NCBI GenBank assembly: GCA_032207245.1
Contig: CM063500.1
Span: forward strand, 19,228,734 to 19,292,733
Length of the DNA: 64,000 nucleotides
From: Pardosa pseudoannulata
Lineage: Eukaryota; Arthropoda; Arachnida; Araneae; Lycosidae
Direction: 5' to 3'
The notes beneath the pieces are model-generated. The model did no database searches. It had not been told where the DNA came from and worked only from the letters and a program-made list of their open reading frames with translations. Positions 23,626 to 36,011 of this stretch are shown here, one piece after another. The position numbers and the translations under genes are program-made. Position 1 is the first letter of the stretch. Every line of letters begins with the position of its first letter.

Positions 23626-23940
23626 AGTATTTTGATTTTCAATTTTTTATCCCTCAGATGAATTCAATCCTTTTTTATTTGCCCCATTTATAAGTCAAAT
23701 AATGTTTACAAATTTATTAATCCTAAATCCGTGACATGAATTTTACTTCCAGATTAATGGAAATAACACCTTTTCAATCAGTCTGCTCGTTGTAAACATG
23801 TTCCGAAAAGCATTGGTCGTAAAACTGTCGTATATATTATAATTTTTTCATACATTGTAACAAACATAGTATCCATTCCAATCCTTTTTCCCTGTTATAT
23901 TGACATCAGGTTCTTTTTTTTCATAATATTGCACTGAATA

Positions 23941-23942
<2 letters not shown>

Positions 23943-24022
<80 letters not shown>
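23943..24022. repeat. (AT)n(GT)n microsatellite
   Basis: AT repeats to 24000, GT repeats to 24022, directly against dispersed repeat D copy 1. Confidence 0.97.
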
Positions 24023-24450
24023 AAGGAAAAGTAAACTAGATCGGGAAACTAATGTAGCAGAGCAAAAGACCCCGTGTCCCTTTGCTTTCCCGTTCTTAAC
24101 CCCTAACCTAAATTGACCGCTGTGGCTGCAGTTCACGCCCTCAGAGAAGGAGGTCTAACTAATTATAACTATATATTGCCCTAGCGGTCAATTTTGGAAA
24201 ATCCCAAACAGAAAGGAAATACACGCTAACGGAGGCAGCTTTTTCTTTGAGATTTATCCTTGAGATTTTTACACAGATTTTAACTGAGATGTTGACCCTA
24301 GTGTTAAGGGTCTTTTACTTATAACTTCATGCTAGCTGACCCCTCAGTTTGTATATGAAGTGAGAACCAGTCCTCCAACGTTCTGGTAATAAAGGTCTTT
24401 CGCTAAAGTGGTGTCATTTTTATGGGCCATGACTGCAACCACCCATCGTG
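24023..24450 (+). repeat. Dispersed repeat D, copy 1, flanked by TA microsatellites
   Basis: Starts next to (TA)n(TG)n and contains ACCCCGTGTCCCTTTG, TTCACGCCCTCAGAG, GAGGTCTAACTAATTATAA and CGCTAACGGAGGCAG. It ends GGGCCATGACTGCAACCACC before another TA-rich tract. Same family, opposite orientation, at 27282-27650; the 42.5-45.6 kb array is built from its first half. Confidence 0.75.
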
Positions 24451-24840
24451 ATATAATTTTATACATATATATATATTTTAAATATAATTTTTTATATATA
24501 TATACGATATTATATATTATACATGCAGTCGTTTAAAACGCAATAAGATTAAAAATTAATCTAACTTCGTTTATAAGACATAGAACGCATCTTCATGAAA
24601 CCTTATACGAAGCTAATATACGACAACCCCGTCGAAGATCGAAAAAAAGCTGAAAACGAGCACTAGAATTTGCTTAAATAGTCCTTTGTGCCGACCAATC
24701 GCTATTACTGAAGTCATGTGGGTGATAACCCACGTATCTCTTTTTTATAGATTATGGAACATTTCTGCTAGCAAACTTAGAATATTCATAGAGTTTCAAT
24801 TATGAAAATAGAACTACGAAACTGATAAAAAAATATATTA

Positions 24841-24861
24841 CACACACAAAAAAACACACAC

Positions 24862-24892
<31 letters not shown>

Positions 24893-24925
24893 TTATATAT
24901 ATTATATATATTATATTTACAGGAG
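24841..24925. repeat. (CA)n(TA)n microsatellite
   Basis: ACACACA, then A-run, CACACACA and TA tracts with TATTATATAT variants. Confidence 0.95.
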
Positions 24926-25369
24926 TGTTCTATGGTTTAAATCTTTTATCAGTTTGCTTATTTCTTTTATTCTAAAACAGAGCAATTTTTAAAATATTTA
25001 TAAACTCTGCAGGATTATGTAAGTGTTTTAAAACTTTCTAATGCATAAAAACATTCAGGTTTTGTTTCATGATACCAAAAGAAACATTTAATAAGATCTG
25101 AAATTGTATTAAGATATCGTAAAGGAATCATATGAATCCATCAAGAACCGCGGAAGAGAAAAAAAAAAAGCAAGAAGCAAGTAATTAGTGTTTAGCTTCC
25201 TTATTATGATAATTACACTCTGGTATAATTTTACTCTTCACTTCCATCTGCCTGCGGTATATCTAGCTTATGTATTGCACATTAAATGTGTTTAAGCTAC
25301 CGTTTATATAATCATTCAATTTTATCACATTATGTAACAACGCATCAACAAGAAATCATATCTGATTTT

Positions 25370-26580
25370 TCCCCCTTCAGTTCTGCTAACGGCAACATCT
25401 GCCTCAGCGTTTCCAAACATATAATTCCTATTATATTACATCAAACTTAAAATTTAAATAATTATTACACAGTATTTTACAGTGTCGTCATTAATTTATT
25501 TTAAAACTTAACCGGCTGGTGAATAATTTTTTATACACACGATGGTGCAATAGGAAATATTCAATCAATCTGTATTAATTATAAAATACCTGATGCGACA
25601 CAAAACGTGAAGACACCATTAGTTAAACGCTGTTTAATGACGCTTATTTAATATTTCGTTCATTAGATTTAAAAATGAGTCATTTAATAACCAGTTACCA
25701 AAACACGGAATAAATATCAATCAGCTCCTAAATTATTTTTATATCCAAATGACTATGAACTGCTGGAAGCAGCGACCCTGAAAATAACCCACGAAATTAC
25801 TTAAACACCAGTTGCGGCCAGATTTGCATAATTTTTCTTCACGCTAATTATTAACACTGCTGGTTAATGGCAGACGATAATGACTGTGCTTTTTTATAAT
25901 TCTTTTTAATAATATTTCTGTTGGCAGCTGTAATGTCTTTTAAATTCATAAAAAAAGTCCGTAATGTGGAAGACCATGTAAAGTTTGCCTGCCTTGTATA
26001 TATTGTTGATTATGAAGGGGTGAAAAACAGACAACTTAACATGCTGTTATTCGATTATTTCTCGTTGCTAAATGAGTCCCCGTTTTATTTTTGAGAAACT
26101 CTGCTCGAGGAAGGGTGAAAGAGAGTGAGGTATCACTCATGACTGATCTCATTTGCATATTCAAATTTGGCTAATATCTCCGTAGAAACAAGGTTCTATC
26201 CTGTTATTCGGTGTGAAACACGATTTTTTTTTATTGGTTAACGACGCAGCTGGTTGACTTTCTTGTGCAGTTTAGGTTGCTTTTGAATAATTAAGTGAAA
26301 TCAACGTATAATTTCGATTTGCGGAACAGTTGTACGCATAGTAAGAAAAGTGACCCAGAAAATACATATTTGGAGTTACACGTCATTTTTCAATCGCTGT
26401 TGAATCAACAGACATGACAGATGATGCTAAGACTTAAGGGTTCTTTCAAAATAATAGGCTGAAATCAACGTGAAAGAGCAATTTATGAGCTACTTTTGCA
26501 TGAGTGATGGATTCTGTTCATGATTGGTTAACTCATTTTAAATGATCGACGAACGTCTATCTACTTGCACTTGGCGATAA
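25370..26580. promoter_or_regulatory. Candidate regulatory island with POU octamers
   Basis: Repeat-free stretch upstream of the gbx exon. It contains ATTTGCAT octamers at about 25831 and 26152, TAATTA-type homeodomain cores (for example GCTAATTATTAAC near 25844), and CACCTG/CAGCTG-like E-box sequences. Function is inference; short motifs are frequent by chance in AT-rich DNA. Confidence 0.3.
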
Positions 26581-26604
26581 AGCTGTGTATATTGTTTCAC
26601 TATA

Positions 26605-26606
<2 letters not shown>

Positions 26607-26671
<65 letters not shown>
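26607..26671. repeat. (TA)n microsatellite
   Basis: About 32 dinucleotides, immediately followed by the 26.67 kb tandem repeat. Confidence 0.97.
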
Positions 26672-26672
<1 letters not shown>

Positions 26673-26676
<4 letters not shown>

Positions 26677-27090
26677 TATTACACTTAAAATATGTTTAGA
26701 GATATTTTCATATCCATATCTATATACAAATTATAATTAAAGGAATGTTTACTGTGTAATATATCAAATTATTACATAAATATATTTTAAAGATATATAT
26801 CTATTTTCTCAGTCTCAAAATCTCAGAAATTAAAAGAATGTTTGCTGTGTGTGTAATATAGCAAAATTATTACACTTAAAATATATTTAGAGATTTTTCT
26901 TTTCTCATTTTCATCCGTACATATCTATTTTCTCGGTCACAAAATCTCAGAATTAAAAGGAATGTTTGCTGTGTGTGTAATATAGCAAAATTATTACACT
27001 TAAAATATATCTTAAAGATTTTTCTTTTCTCATTTTCATCCGTTCATATCTATTTTCTTTGTCACAATCTCAAAATTAAAAGAAATTTTT
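26673..27090. repeat. Tandem repeat, about 110-120 bp unit, four copies
   Basis: AAATTATTACACTTAAAATAT marks recur near 26676, 26868 and 26988, with a diverged one near 26765. They are joined by CATATCTATTTTCTC and AATGTTTGCTGTGTGTGTAA. Starts directly after a (TA)n tract. Confidence 0.7.
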
Positions 27091-27221
27091 GCTGCTTGAA
27101 TTCTTTCAAACCAGTCTCCCAAAGCTAACTCTGAAATTTTTAGATAGATATTTTAGGTACAATGATATTGATATATTACATGAATATATACATATAGAGA
27201 TAATAGATATGTATATGTATT

Positions 27222-27228
<7 letters not shown>

Positions 27229-27268
<40 letters not shown>

Positions 27269-27276
27269 ATGTGTGT
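27229..27276. repeat. (AT)n(GT)n microsatellite
   Basis: Borders dispersed repeat D copy 2 on its left. Confidence 0.97.
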
Positions 27277-27281
27277 AATAA

Positions 27282-27650
27282 GACGGACTTCTCTGGAGTG
27301 ATTGCAGTCATGGCCATAAAAATGTCACCGTTTTAGCTAAAGACCTTTATTAAGATAAGAGAACGGGTTCCCACTTCATTATAGGGACAGGACAAACTAT
27401 CAGCTAGCACGAAATATGTAAAACTACCCTTAACACCTGGTCAGCATCTGTGGGAAAATCTCTAAAAAAATCTGCTTCCGACAGCGTAATCTAATTTTTG
27501 TTTGGACATTTCCTAAATTGTTAGCTAGGGCAATATAGTTATATATTGGACATACCCCTTCTCTGAGGGCGTGAACTGTAGCCTCTGGCCCATTTAGGTT
27601 AGGAGTTAAAAAGGGGAAAGCAAAAGGACGGGGGAATTTTTAGCCTTGAT
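27282..27650 (-). repeat. Dispersed repeat D, copy 2
   Basis: Reverse copy of 24023-24450: GATTGCAGTCATGGCC...AAAAATG at its left edge, CTGAGGGCGTGAACTG and GGAGTTAAAAAGGGGAAAGC at its right. It too lies between (TA)n(TG)n (27229-27276) and a long TA tract (27673 on). Confidence 0.75.
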
Positions 27651-27671
27651 TTCAGATATGAAAACTCTTGA

Positions 27672-27672
<1 letters not shown>

Positions 27673-27755
<83 letters not shown>

Positions 27756-27830
27756 ATACATATATATATATAAATATATATATATATTATATAATATATA
27801 TATAATATATATATATAATATATATATATA

Positions 27831-27867
<37 letters not shown>

Positions 27868-27892
27868 GAGAGAGAGAAGAGAGAGAGAGAGA
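27673..27892. repeat. (TA)n / (GA)n microsatellite
   Basis: Long TA tract with TTATATAT variants ending in AGAGAGA repeats. It borders dispersed repeat D copy 2 on its right. Confidence 0.97.
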
Positions 27893-28640
27893 ATGTGTAT
27901 ATTAACACTGGATGATGATATTTTTTGACTGAAAAAATATCTCTATGAAGATTTCTTACACCTCTTGCTACGCCACTGGTTGTTCTGCCTTTTTAAAAAG
28001 GCCCTGATGTCTGTCATTTCACTACGACTGCCAAACTCATTTCTCACGGTCCGTATCAAACTCTGAACGTCACTGTCAACGGAAAGAAATAAGCCGAAGG
28101 GGTGATATTTCTCCCCACCTTTCGCACGCCCACCAAATGTTTGAACGACTTTTCAATGATCGACTTCTGCTTAATCCTTATTTCAAGCGCGTGGTGGTAC
28201 AATTGCTATTTCCCTGCCATTGCTGCCCAGTCATCCTGAAGACTTTTCTATTTGAAAATTGCCCTTTAATCTCCACCGAGGGGGCGTTCGGAACACATTC
28301 GGAGAGTCAGTTGTCGGGCATTGTGACATGAGATCCCCGTGCCTCTTTTTTCGAACCGGGGGTCGGCCTACTACGGAGAGCCCTAATCTGGGGGGCTGAT
28401 CGTTGGAACACAAGGGATAGGTTATTCGCTTGCTGTCAAAGCCGATTTGTTCGTTTTCAATCCATAGCCCCGGATTCGGTGGCAGATACAAAGGAGTTTA
28501 ATTTAACAAAACATCGTGGCTTAAACGCTGTCACCGAATAATGGCTTTGTAACGAACGGTTTGACATTTGGCTGATTCTGGACTTTCACAGAGTTCTTTC
28601 TCCGTGAATAAGGAGAACTGACGAGGAAAGCTGTATAATT
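27893..28640. other. GC-balanced single-copy island
   Basis: Unique sequence of higher GC (GGGGCGTTCGGAACACATTC, GGGGGTCGGCC). Frames of 64 and 86 codons exist on the two strands (28137-28331, 28231-28491) but overlap each other and resemble nothing I know. Possibly conserved non-coding. Confidence 0.3.
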
Positions 28641-29009
28641 CTTGAACAGCCGGAATGCAGAATTTTCTTATTTGATAAAAAAAATTATTTTGTGAAGCAT
28701 TTTACTCTAAGCTGCGAAGTATTCATTCTTATATTATGAGTATCAAACTTTTTTTTTAAATTTCAGATAAAAATAGAGCTTTATATGTATGATATTGAGT
28801 TACACTTATTGTATTCACTCCTATTTGGAAGAGTAACACAACTGCTATATTTAGTTTTTCTGGGGTACATTTGCATATTTCACTTAAGTAAGCTGATAAA
28901 ATCGATAAAATTACATTCTAAAGAATTCAAAAAAATACAAACTATAGGAACTATTTACACTTTAATGGAAGACTTATAATAAAAATATTTTTCATTGATT
29001 TCATCGAAA

Positions 29010-29385
29010 AACCATTTTCTTAATATGTCTGGCAGTTAGTTATATTATAAGGATAAATCATTAGAAATTAAAATATGATTTAGATTTAGGTACTCATTTC
29101 ATCGGACATTTTCTTAAGGGTATGGCTGGCAGTTAATTTTATTGAGGGTGAATCATAAGAAACAAAAAAATATGATATATGATACTCCCATAAAAAAACA
29201 TTTTCTTAATATGGCTGGCAGTTAGTTTTATGTAAGGTATCATGAAATCGAAAATATGATTTAGATTTAGCGTACACGCTCTTATGGCGGACCATTTTCT
29301 TAAAGGGTTTGTGTATTAGTTTTATTATAATAAAATATATAGCAAATCAAAACTGATTTAGATTTAGGTCTATTGGTATCATTAT
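29010..29385. repeat. Tandem repeat, about 95-bp unit, four copies
   Basis: CATTTTCTTAA...GGCTGGCAGTTAGTTTTAT and TATGATTTAGATTTAG recur near 29012, 29109, 29200 and 29289. Diverged, with small indels. Confidence 0.7.
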
Positions 29386-30641
29386 CAGATTCTGTTACGG
29401 TCTACTGTTTTGAATCTTTAATGAGATGGATATATAATATTAGTGAACCCACATAAGGAGATCCCATTCAAAGAGTACTTCTTAAACAATGATCGTTCAT
29501 AAATACTAATCTCGTTTAAGAGTTTTATTTTTAAATATTTCCCTCTTACTTTGTCTTCCCTATATAAAAGATATAAAAAAAAAATTTCGTAGATCCATTA
29601 GGCGATGGCACTTTCTTAAAAAGTAAATCATCGTTTCATTTAAAAGCAAAATTGCATTTTCATTTATTCAAGGCAAAACTAAGCATTAAAGGTGTTAACA
29701 GCTCCATGTTATCTCTAACTGATTTTATGTTTGCAAACTTAATTCTTCGAGAAAATGCTGCCGTGAAAAAAATTTGATTTGTTTTTTTTCCATTTATTTT
29801 ATTATTATAAAAATTCAATGAAAATCGCTTATAACTCACATAATTTCCAACTTTTTTTGACTGATATATTTATATATATATTGGTTTGATTACTGATAAA
29901 AAATTAATTTCAAAAATTGCTTTTTTTCCAAAATACCTCCTCCTTCCATTATTCATCCTTTTTATCAGCCTCTAAATGGTTTAATCAAGTATTTTCCACT
30001 TAACATCTGTCATAAAACTGTAAACTTGTCTATACAGCATTTCCCAGGTGTGGTAACATGTGTTCGTGTTTTGCTGATATTGCAGTCATTCGCTTAGTAA
30101 GTTGTTTTGTTGTAAAAACTCTTGTTGTCAGCGCTCTTATGTACTTGTTCTGATATAAAATTCTTTTGATTATGTAGTTAAACAGATGTGATTTTGCCCA
30201 GTGCTCTATAAAGTTTTAAAATAGACTTCTGATTCTCTTAAAAAATAAAAATATTCTCATATTATAGCTTTTGAACTTTCTCCTTGTAATTTTTAAATAA
30301 AAATGGATTAACATTTTATAAAAAATTTGTATATATATTATATATAAAAGATATATTATAATATATATATTTCATTGTGACCATTTTATAAAAAAGTATT
30401 GTTCATCTTTATTTATATATATAAATCATTGTATTTAAGACTTATTTAATTTCAATCAATAAATTAAATAATTTTAATTAAGATTTGTTTTAATTATCTG
30501 TATGTATTATGTGTGTGTTTGTTTTGCTTTGCTAATTTTTTTCTTATCATTTTTTGCATATTTCTAAAAAGTCAATCAGTTAATATATATTTTTTATTTA
30601 TCTATTGTGCATATTTTTAATCTGTTTTTTTTTAGACTTTT

Positions 30642-30742
<101 letters not shown>

Positions 30743-31152
30743 ATATTTTTTATAAAACTCCTTACAAAAGTCAATGTTTAATAAAAAATATACATTAAGA
30801 GAACGACCATCTAATTAAATTTAATCCAGATGCTATATGCACATTATTCTATTGAACAACAGACAAGAAAAGCCACAGAGATCACTCTGATCGTAGATGC
30901 ACCCAAAAGAGAAGACAGAAAGATTTTCCCATTGTCAAAAAAAAATAATAAGCGATTTAAATGCAATATCAGCAAAAACGCGATTTAATTATATTTTAAT
31001 AGGCATTTTACATTTTTTATATACAAAGCTTGGGTATTTTATGAAAAATATTTTGATTACACTATTTAAAAAAAAGATTAAAGAAATTAAAAAAATATTT
31101 TTTATTTTTCTATTGTGTTTATATTTTAATTTGTTTCTACAGACTTTATACA

Positions 31153-31283
<131 letters not shown>

Positions 31284-31505
31284 GTTGCTTTGTATTATTA
31301 TATTTTTTTCTGTTATTTTTTAAGTATATTTTTAATAAAAAGTCAATATATTTTTTTTTTTTATTTGTGCTTATATTTTACTCTGTTTCTAGAGACTTTT
31401 TACACCACACACACACACATATATACGTATATGTGTGTATTTTTCTTGCTTTGTGTTTTAAAATTTTTTTTCTCTTATCATTTTACGATATTTCTAAGAT
31501 GAAAA

Positions 31506-32034
31506 GTGTAAATTCACCAAGTCTATGACGTTGTCGAAGAAGCATGTACGGAATCTTCCACATATCCCATCTTCAACAAGGCATGATTGTTACTAGGTAA
31601 GGAGATATGACCCGGTCCATATAACTACATTAGAGAAATGCGAGGAATTCTCCCCAAAATAACAAGAGTCAACTGCCATCTTTCCTCAACGAACCACACG
31701 TGCAAATATCCCCTCGTCAACAGACGCATGATTATATTTCACACTCTCGATGAAGACTCACTGAGAGCCGCACTTTCTCCCGAAGTTGAACCGTGGGTCA
31801 AAGTGAACAGCGTAACCAATTGGGAATTCCACTGGTGGTACCGAACTGTGTATAACAAGACATACCCATCCAAGCAGTTGCAGGAATGAACCGCGGCGAC
31901 CTAAACACCTGAGATCTTCTCACACGTGCAGGGATATTTCTCTGGTGGTAAATAAACTCATATTCCACATGTGGAGGGTCCATCTTGAACAATAGTTCAT
32001 AACAGGATTTTGTAACATAGCAGGGCTGGCTCTA
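31506..32034. other. GC-balanced single-copy island
   Basis: Unique sequence between a microsatellite array and a foldback element. Frames at 31638-31889 (plus) and 31798-31992 (minus) have no recognisable domain. I cannot tell an exon, regulatory DNA or an old element apart. Confidence 0.3.
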
Positions 32035-32770
32035 ACAGTTTTGACCCTCTAATAAAGTTAGCCCCCCCATGACGGAAACTGACATTCCGAAATATACCAT
32101 TCGTTTGATCATTGTTAGACCACATTTGTTAGACCAACATATTTCACTGTTTTATCAATTAATATAAAAAAGATATTTAAAAAACTGTAGGGGGGGCTAA
32201 CTTTATGATTTTGGGGCACCTTTGGGGGCGATTTGGGAGAAATTCCGGTATTGATCAAAAGCCAAAAAGGATTGATCAAATCTGATCTAACGATGCTCTT
32301 TCGAATGATGTATCGTTCATGTTTATAAGATAATTTTAAAAAATTCATGACGGAAACTGACATTCCGAAATATGCCATTCGCTTGATCATCGTTAAATCA
32401 GATTTGATCAACATATTTCACTGTTTGATCAATTAATATAAAAAAGATATTTTTAAAAAAACTGTAGAGGGGCTTACTTTATGGATTTTTTAAAAAATTA
32501 TCTTATAAACATGAACCATACATCATTCGAAAGAGCATCGTTAGATCAGATTTGATCAATACCCCAAATGCCCCAAAATCTCCACCAAAATCGCCTCAAA
32601 ACCATAAAGTTAGCTCTACCTCCCTACAGTTTTTTTAAATATGTTTTATATTATTTGATCAAACAGTGAAATATGTTGATCAAATCTGATCTAACGATGA
32701 TCAAACAATGGTATATTTCGCAATGTCAGTTTCCGTCAGGGGGGAAAGGGCTAACTTTATTAGGGTAGGT
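32035..32770. mobile_element. Foldback (long inverted repeat) element
   Basis: Left arm from CTAATAAAGTTAGCCCCCCC and GACGGAAACTGACATTCCG; right arm, reverse-complemented, CCTAATAAAGTTAGCCC and GACGGAAACTGACATTGCG. The arms extend over more than 150 bp with TTTGATCA-rich sequence. The middle is also self-complementary (CTTTCGAATGATGTATCG at 32300 against its complement at 32515), and GACGGAAACTGACATTCCG occurs a third time near 32348. No coding sequence, no sure target duplication. Confidence 0.75.
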
Positions 32771-33117
32771 TTGACGCCTCGTACAAAGAAGTGAAATGCT
32801 GCCTTTTTCGACTCTTTTTTTAAAAATGTGTATAAACATAAAAAAAGACATATAGTTTACACATCTCAGAAAATTTTACGCCACTGATTGCTTATTATTT
32901 TTGCTATAAATTGCCTAGACGAGCACCCAGTTGTGTACGCACTTGTCACCTTTAACGCTATAATTGAACAAGTAAAATATTTCTTCCGATGTTTCCGCCA
33001 ATATAGACAGATATCTTTACGCCAAACACGGCTTCGAAGTCGTTACACATTAAGCACTACCCAGACAGCAATTGCAATATGATATGGACGTAAGTAACTT
33101 TAAACAGCTAATACCAG

Positions 33118-34005
33118 TAACTTTTTTAATACCTTTTTTTGCATACCTTTTAAACACGTATTGCAGCTCGCTAAAAATTTCAAATTTTTAAAAATGGCTG
33201 AAACTGTCAAGGAGCTTGGTCACCCTTTCTATATAAGATTGATTTACTAAAATAAATTTTAGGCAGTTTTTCCATTTGATCATGTACAGTAGTCTTAATT
33301 TGGCTGTGATGCCACATTACTGTAAATCTGCCTTTATAATTTAAATAAATTTTTAAACATTGTTAATTTTTTAAAAAACATTTTATTTCGACTAAGCATA
33401 TTTTTTAATTAAACAGTGTTTACTTGCAACCTGTTATTTCCTTTCTGAACCCCATAACAAAGTGTTCACAACAACAAATGTGAGTTAAGTTTACGTAGTA
33501 ACATTGATTTTCCCTAAAGTAAACAAATTTTACAGACTAATAAGGTTTCAATAAATATAATTTCTATAAAAAAAATTTTTTATACCTTTTTTGCATACCT
33601 TTTAAATACGTATTTAATTGCAGCTCGCGAAAATTTGAAATTTTTAAAAATGGCTCGGATTATTAAGGAGCTTGGCCACCCTTGCTATATAAGATTGATT
33701 TACTGAAATAAATTTTAGGCAATTTTTCTATTTCATCATCTACAGTAGTCTTAATTTTGCTGTGATGCCACATTGCTGTAAATCTCTCTTTATAATTTAA
33801 ATAAATTTTTAAACATTGTTAGTTTTTAAAAGCATTTTATTTTGACTAAGCATATTTTTTAATTAAATGGTGTTTACTTGCAACCTGTTATTCAATTTCT
33901 GAACCCCACAACAAAGTGTTCACAAAAACATGTGTGAGTTAAGTTTACGTAGTGACACTGACTTTCCCTAAAGTAAACAAAATTTACAGACTAATAAGGT
34001 ATCTT
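33118..34005. repeat. Tandem duplication, about 440-bp unit
   Basis: Copies begin with TACCTTTTTTTGCATACC near 33130 and 33580. They share GGAGCTTGG(T/C)CACCCTT, TATATAAGATTGATTTACT, CTGTGATGCCACATT and TTTACAGACTAATAAGGT at the ends. Roughly 90% alike. No coding sequence. Confidence 0.85.
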
Positions 34006-34310
34006 GTTTCTCCAATTAGTAAAATATGTTCAACAGGGGTGTCGTAACGGCACTGAACCCCAACGATCCTAACACCTGCAAGTGTAACCGTCGTCAGACA
34101 CGAATTGTGAAGTTTAGTCTTGCTTGTTAAGAAAAGCTTTGGACTGGAAAATTAGAATGTCGAGAGAAAGCAAGAGAAAAGTTAGAGACTGTTTGTTAAC
34201 TTACCGTAATAATGTTTGGTAACTAACTAGTAATTTATCATGGGTGCAAAAAATTACTGAAATTATATGTCAGATTGTTATGTAATTCTGTTAAGCACTA
34301 AGTAACATAA

Positions 34311-34740
34311 TAAATCAAAATAAATCAAAAATCTTAAGTATTAATTCATGCAAATTTTGCATGCATTAATACTTAAGATTGACTGCATTGACTTTTGAGA
34401 GTCTCATATATACGTAATCCTTTATGAACTAATCATTTATTTCTGTAAACAGTCACATTTTTTGTGGCAAATTAATTTTTAATCGTGAACTCCGTTTCCA
34501 ACAAAAAATTTGTTTTTGCTTTCGCCAATAATTTATAATTTTCGTTAGTTCAGATTTTTAATAAATCAAAAATCTTAAGTATTAATGCATGCAAATTTTG
34601 CATGCATTAATACTTAAGATTGACTGCATTGACTTTAGAGAGTCTCATATATACGTAATCCTTTATGAACTAATCACGTTTATTTCTGTAAACAGTCACA
34701 TTTTCTGTGGCAAACTAATTTTTCTAGACTTCTGCATGAA
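34311..34740. repeat. Tandem duplication with a 51-bp palindrome in each copy
   Basis: Copies start at about 34316 and 34557. Each has the palindrome (34330-34380 and 34571-34621), then GACTGCATTGACTTT, GAGAGTCTCATATATACG and AATCCTTTATGAACTAATCA. The second copy continues into the longer duplication below. Confidence 0.8.
34571..34621. repeat. Perfect 51-nt palindrome
   Basis: AATCTTAAGTATTAATGCAT plus GCAAA, one T, then the exact reverse complement: 25-nt arms with a single central base. The copy at 34330-34380 has one mismatch (TTCATG for TGCATG). Confidence 0.95.
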
Positions 34741-35365
34741 CAGGAGATTCAACTGGTTAAAATGCGATGAATGTCTCTTTCGTTTTCATAATATTTTCTA
34801 TCACGAACTTCCGTTTCCAACAGATAAATTCTAAGGCCATCCGTAATGACTGTGGAAAAATGCAAAATCCTGCAGAGGAAACCGTAACAGCAGATACTGT
34901 TTAACTGCATTTACGGTTTCTGTAAAAACAAACGGTCTTTCATGAAGTTCCCGGACGCAAAGAGTTTTCTTCTTTTTTTTTTTTAAGAATCACCAACGAA
35001 CAATAATTGCAAGTTAACAATCAACCATTGTCCCAGAGTTAAAGAGAACCATGCACTAGTTTATTTTATGACAAAGATAAAGATGTTTTAAAAATTTGCT
35101 GTAATTTGCTGTTTGCAAAGTTGCAGTTCTCTGTTGCCTGTTCTGTAAAATTTGCAATTAACTAATTGCAAACTTTATTTTTACTTTGTGGTACAAAGTT
35201 GAGAAGCATTGCAATCGCGAAACATTTTGTTTCTCATAGTTCAACAGAAATAATCATTTCAACCATGACTGAATCAATTCCGAAATATCTCAGTTTTACG
35301 TCTCTATGTACGTAAAGGAAACTTTAATTTTGAAACTTTAAGGCTGGTCTCACCAAAGTCGTTCA
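34622..35365. repeat. Long duplication, copy 1
   Basis: Matches 36012-36694 over about 700 bp: GAATGTCTCTTTCGTTTTCA, TAAGGCCATCCGTAATGAC, TCATGAAGTTCCCGGA and AAACTTTAATTTTGAAACTT. Both copies end in a Harbinger-like MITE end. No coding sequence seen. Confidence 0.85.
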
Positions 35366-35380
35366 ATGGTCAACACAAGG
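35343..35380. mobile_element. Truncated Harbinger-like MITE end
   Basis: GGCTGGTCTCACCAAAGTCG followed by TTCAATGGTCAACAC matches the left part of the MITE at 36695, then stops where unrelated sequence leading to a SINE begins. It stands at the same place in the first copy of the 34.6/36.0 kb duplication, so the MITE predates that duplication. Confidence 0.6.
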
Positions 35381-35417
35381 CCGTAACTAGTGCATAGCAA
35401 AGGTAGCACTTGCCATG

Positions 35418-35490
35418 GGTTTGGTTTGGTTTTGGAGTGCTACTGTCTACTTTTTGCAACACGAGTTCTAATGAGACGCACTTGTCACTG
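35418..35490 (-). mobile_element. tRNA-derived SINE, family A, 5'-truncated copy
   Basis: Only the 3' body and tail are kept: TTTGGTTTGGTTTTGGAGTG followed by CTACTTTTTGCAACACGAG, the complement of the tail of the SINE at 54288-54475. It abuts the broken end of a Harbinger-like sequence (GGCTGGTCTCACCAAAGTCG, 35343 on), which it probably interrupts. Confidence 0.6.
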
Positions 35491-36011
35491 ACGCATCAGT
35501 CTTAGGAGCGTCGCACCGTAAGGAAAATGGGATCTGAAAGAGGACGATTCGCCCAGAGTAGAAATAAAGAAAATTTGAAAATTACTTTTTTAAATTTTAA
35601 AATTCAGTGTACTATATTGTGTTTAAAAAATTTTTTTTTGAAATTTCTTAATTTTTAAAATGCTTCTGAAGATTAAACTTGTTATAGATTCTTACAAAAT
35701 GTTTACTAAACAGCACTAATATGCTTTAATATAAATCTAATTATTCGTTTTAAATTTTTAATTTATTGAAGTTATTAAACTAAATTTAAAATTAGAAATT
35801 AGTCAATTTTTTACTAAAATTTAACGTCACTAAATAACATAATAGCACTAAATAACATAATTGCTATTTAACAAATAGATTAATAAAGCATGTAAAAAGA
35901 TTTTTGTGTATAACTGATATGAAAATTTTCTTTTTTGCCAAAAGTTAACCCAGTTAAAACATTTTATTTTGTACTCTTGTATAATTAGTCCTTAATTTCT
36001 GTTCTGAATTT

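Noticed and set aside
28137..28491. Protein-coding gene in the GC-richer island
   Set aside because: Short overlapping frames on both strands, no domain, no splice pattern.
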